Source: Nitrososphaerota archaeon
GTDB lineage: Archaea > Thermoproteota > Nitrososphaeria > Nitrososphaerales > Gagatemarchaeaceae
DNA: 5,679 nucleotides
Assembly (NCBI GenBank): GCA_005877365.1
Contig: VBPP01000054.1
Coordinates: forward strand, 1-5,679
Direction: 5' to 3'
The first letter of the stretch is position 1. The number at the start of each line of letters is the position of its first letter. Positions 5,509 through 5,679 of the stretch are shown one piece after another. Both the position numbers and the translations under genes were made by a program. The notes under the pieces are model-generated. The model was not told where the DNA came from. It saw only the letters and a program-made list of their open reading frames with translations, and did no database searches.

Positions 5509-5679
5509 GGAAAAAGCGAGGGTAGAGGCTCGGCTACGGAGGTCGAGGCGGTCCGAAATGCTCCGGGCGCTTGTCAGGGAGACTCGGCTGGACTCCTCAA
5601 GCTTCGTCGCCCCTGTCTTCGTCAGGGAGGGTGTCGGGAAGGTGGAACCGGTCGACGCCATGCCAGGGGTCAACAGGTA
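5501..5679 (+). CDS. hemB: Porphobilinogen synthase (ALA dehydratase), N-terminal part only
   Basis: Condenses two 5-aminolevulinate molecules to porphobilinogen. The 59 complete codons present read RLRRSRRSEMLRALVRETRLD, then FVAPVFVREG and VDAMPGVNR, which match the HemB N-terminus (RxRRxR...RxLVRET...PLFVxEG...MPGVxR). The rest, including the Schiff-base Lys and metal site, lies beyond the window. The GTG at 5501 overlaps the end of hemD by 8 bases; AGGAG at 5485-5489 is a possible ribosome binding site with an 11-base spacer. An ATG occurs in frame at 5558 but would remove the conserved basic N-terminal helix. Confidence 0.9.
   Translation, partial: MLEEKARVEARLRRSRRSEMLRALVRETRLDSSSFVAPVFVREGVGKVEPVDAMPGVNR

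Noticed and set aside
5010..5525. Plus-strand 171-codon frame inside hemD
   Set aside because: Arg/Gly-rich out-of-frame reading of hemD with no start context or family match.

Overview
The window is archaeal. It carries an Nre-type DNA-repair protein, a family known only from archaea, and a hemA-hemC-hemD-hemB cluster for the C5 tetrapyrrole pathway. Several genes have an A/T-rich TATA-like box centred about 26 bases before the start codon, the geometry of archaeal leaderless transcripts. Host genes are GC-rich (roughly 60-68 % in blocks I counted by hand). I cannot name the phylum with confidence.

Left part (minus strand, 1-1179): most of nre, with an N-terminal four-Cys zinc finger and the PPGVFVGR and GVWxVRE signatures. 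The C-terminus runs off the window. Next comes an AT-richer stretch of about 700 bases. It holds the 5' end of nre (minus strand) and a small plus-strand LAGLIDADG homing-endonuclease gene (1276-1725). Just beyond it, at 1778-1894 on the minus strand, is a second, decapitated copy of the nre N-terminus. It aligns without gaps to the N-terminus of the intact gene, mostly through silent codon differences. My reading is that a mobile endonuclease gene entered nre just before the zinc-finger codons and supplied a replacement 5' end, leaving the native 5' end stranded upstream as a relic.

Right part (plus strand): a DedA/VTT-type membrane protein (1948-2604), then hemA (glutamyl-tRNA reductase), hemC (hydroxymethylbilane synthase), hemD (uroporphyrinogen-III synthase) and the first 59 codons of hemB (porphobilinogen synthase). 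The hem genes overlap or nearly touch and are probably one transcript. Together they make uroporphyrinogen III, the precursor of siroheme, cobalamin and archaeal heme. The cluster order is hemA-C-D-B, although the reaction order is A, B, C, D.

Two results stand out. One is the split/duplicated 5' end of nre around the endonuclease gene. The other is an in-frame gap of about 38 residues in hemC that removes the HSxKDxP active-site segment, including the catalytic Asp. The remaining HemC fold and cofactor Cys are intact, but the protein as encoded should not be an active synthase.
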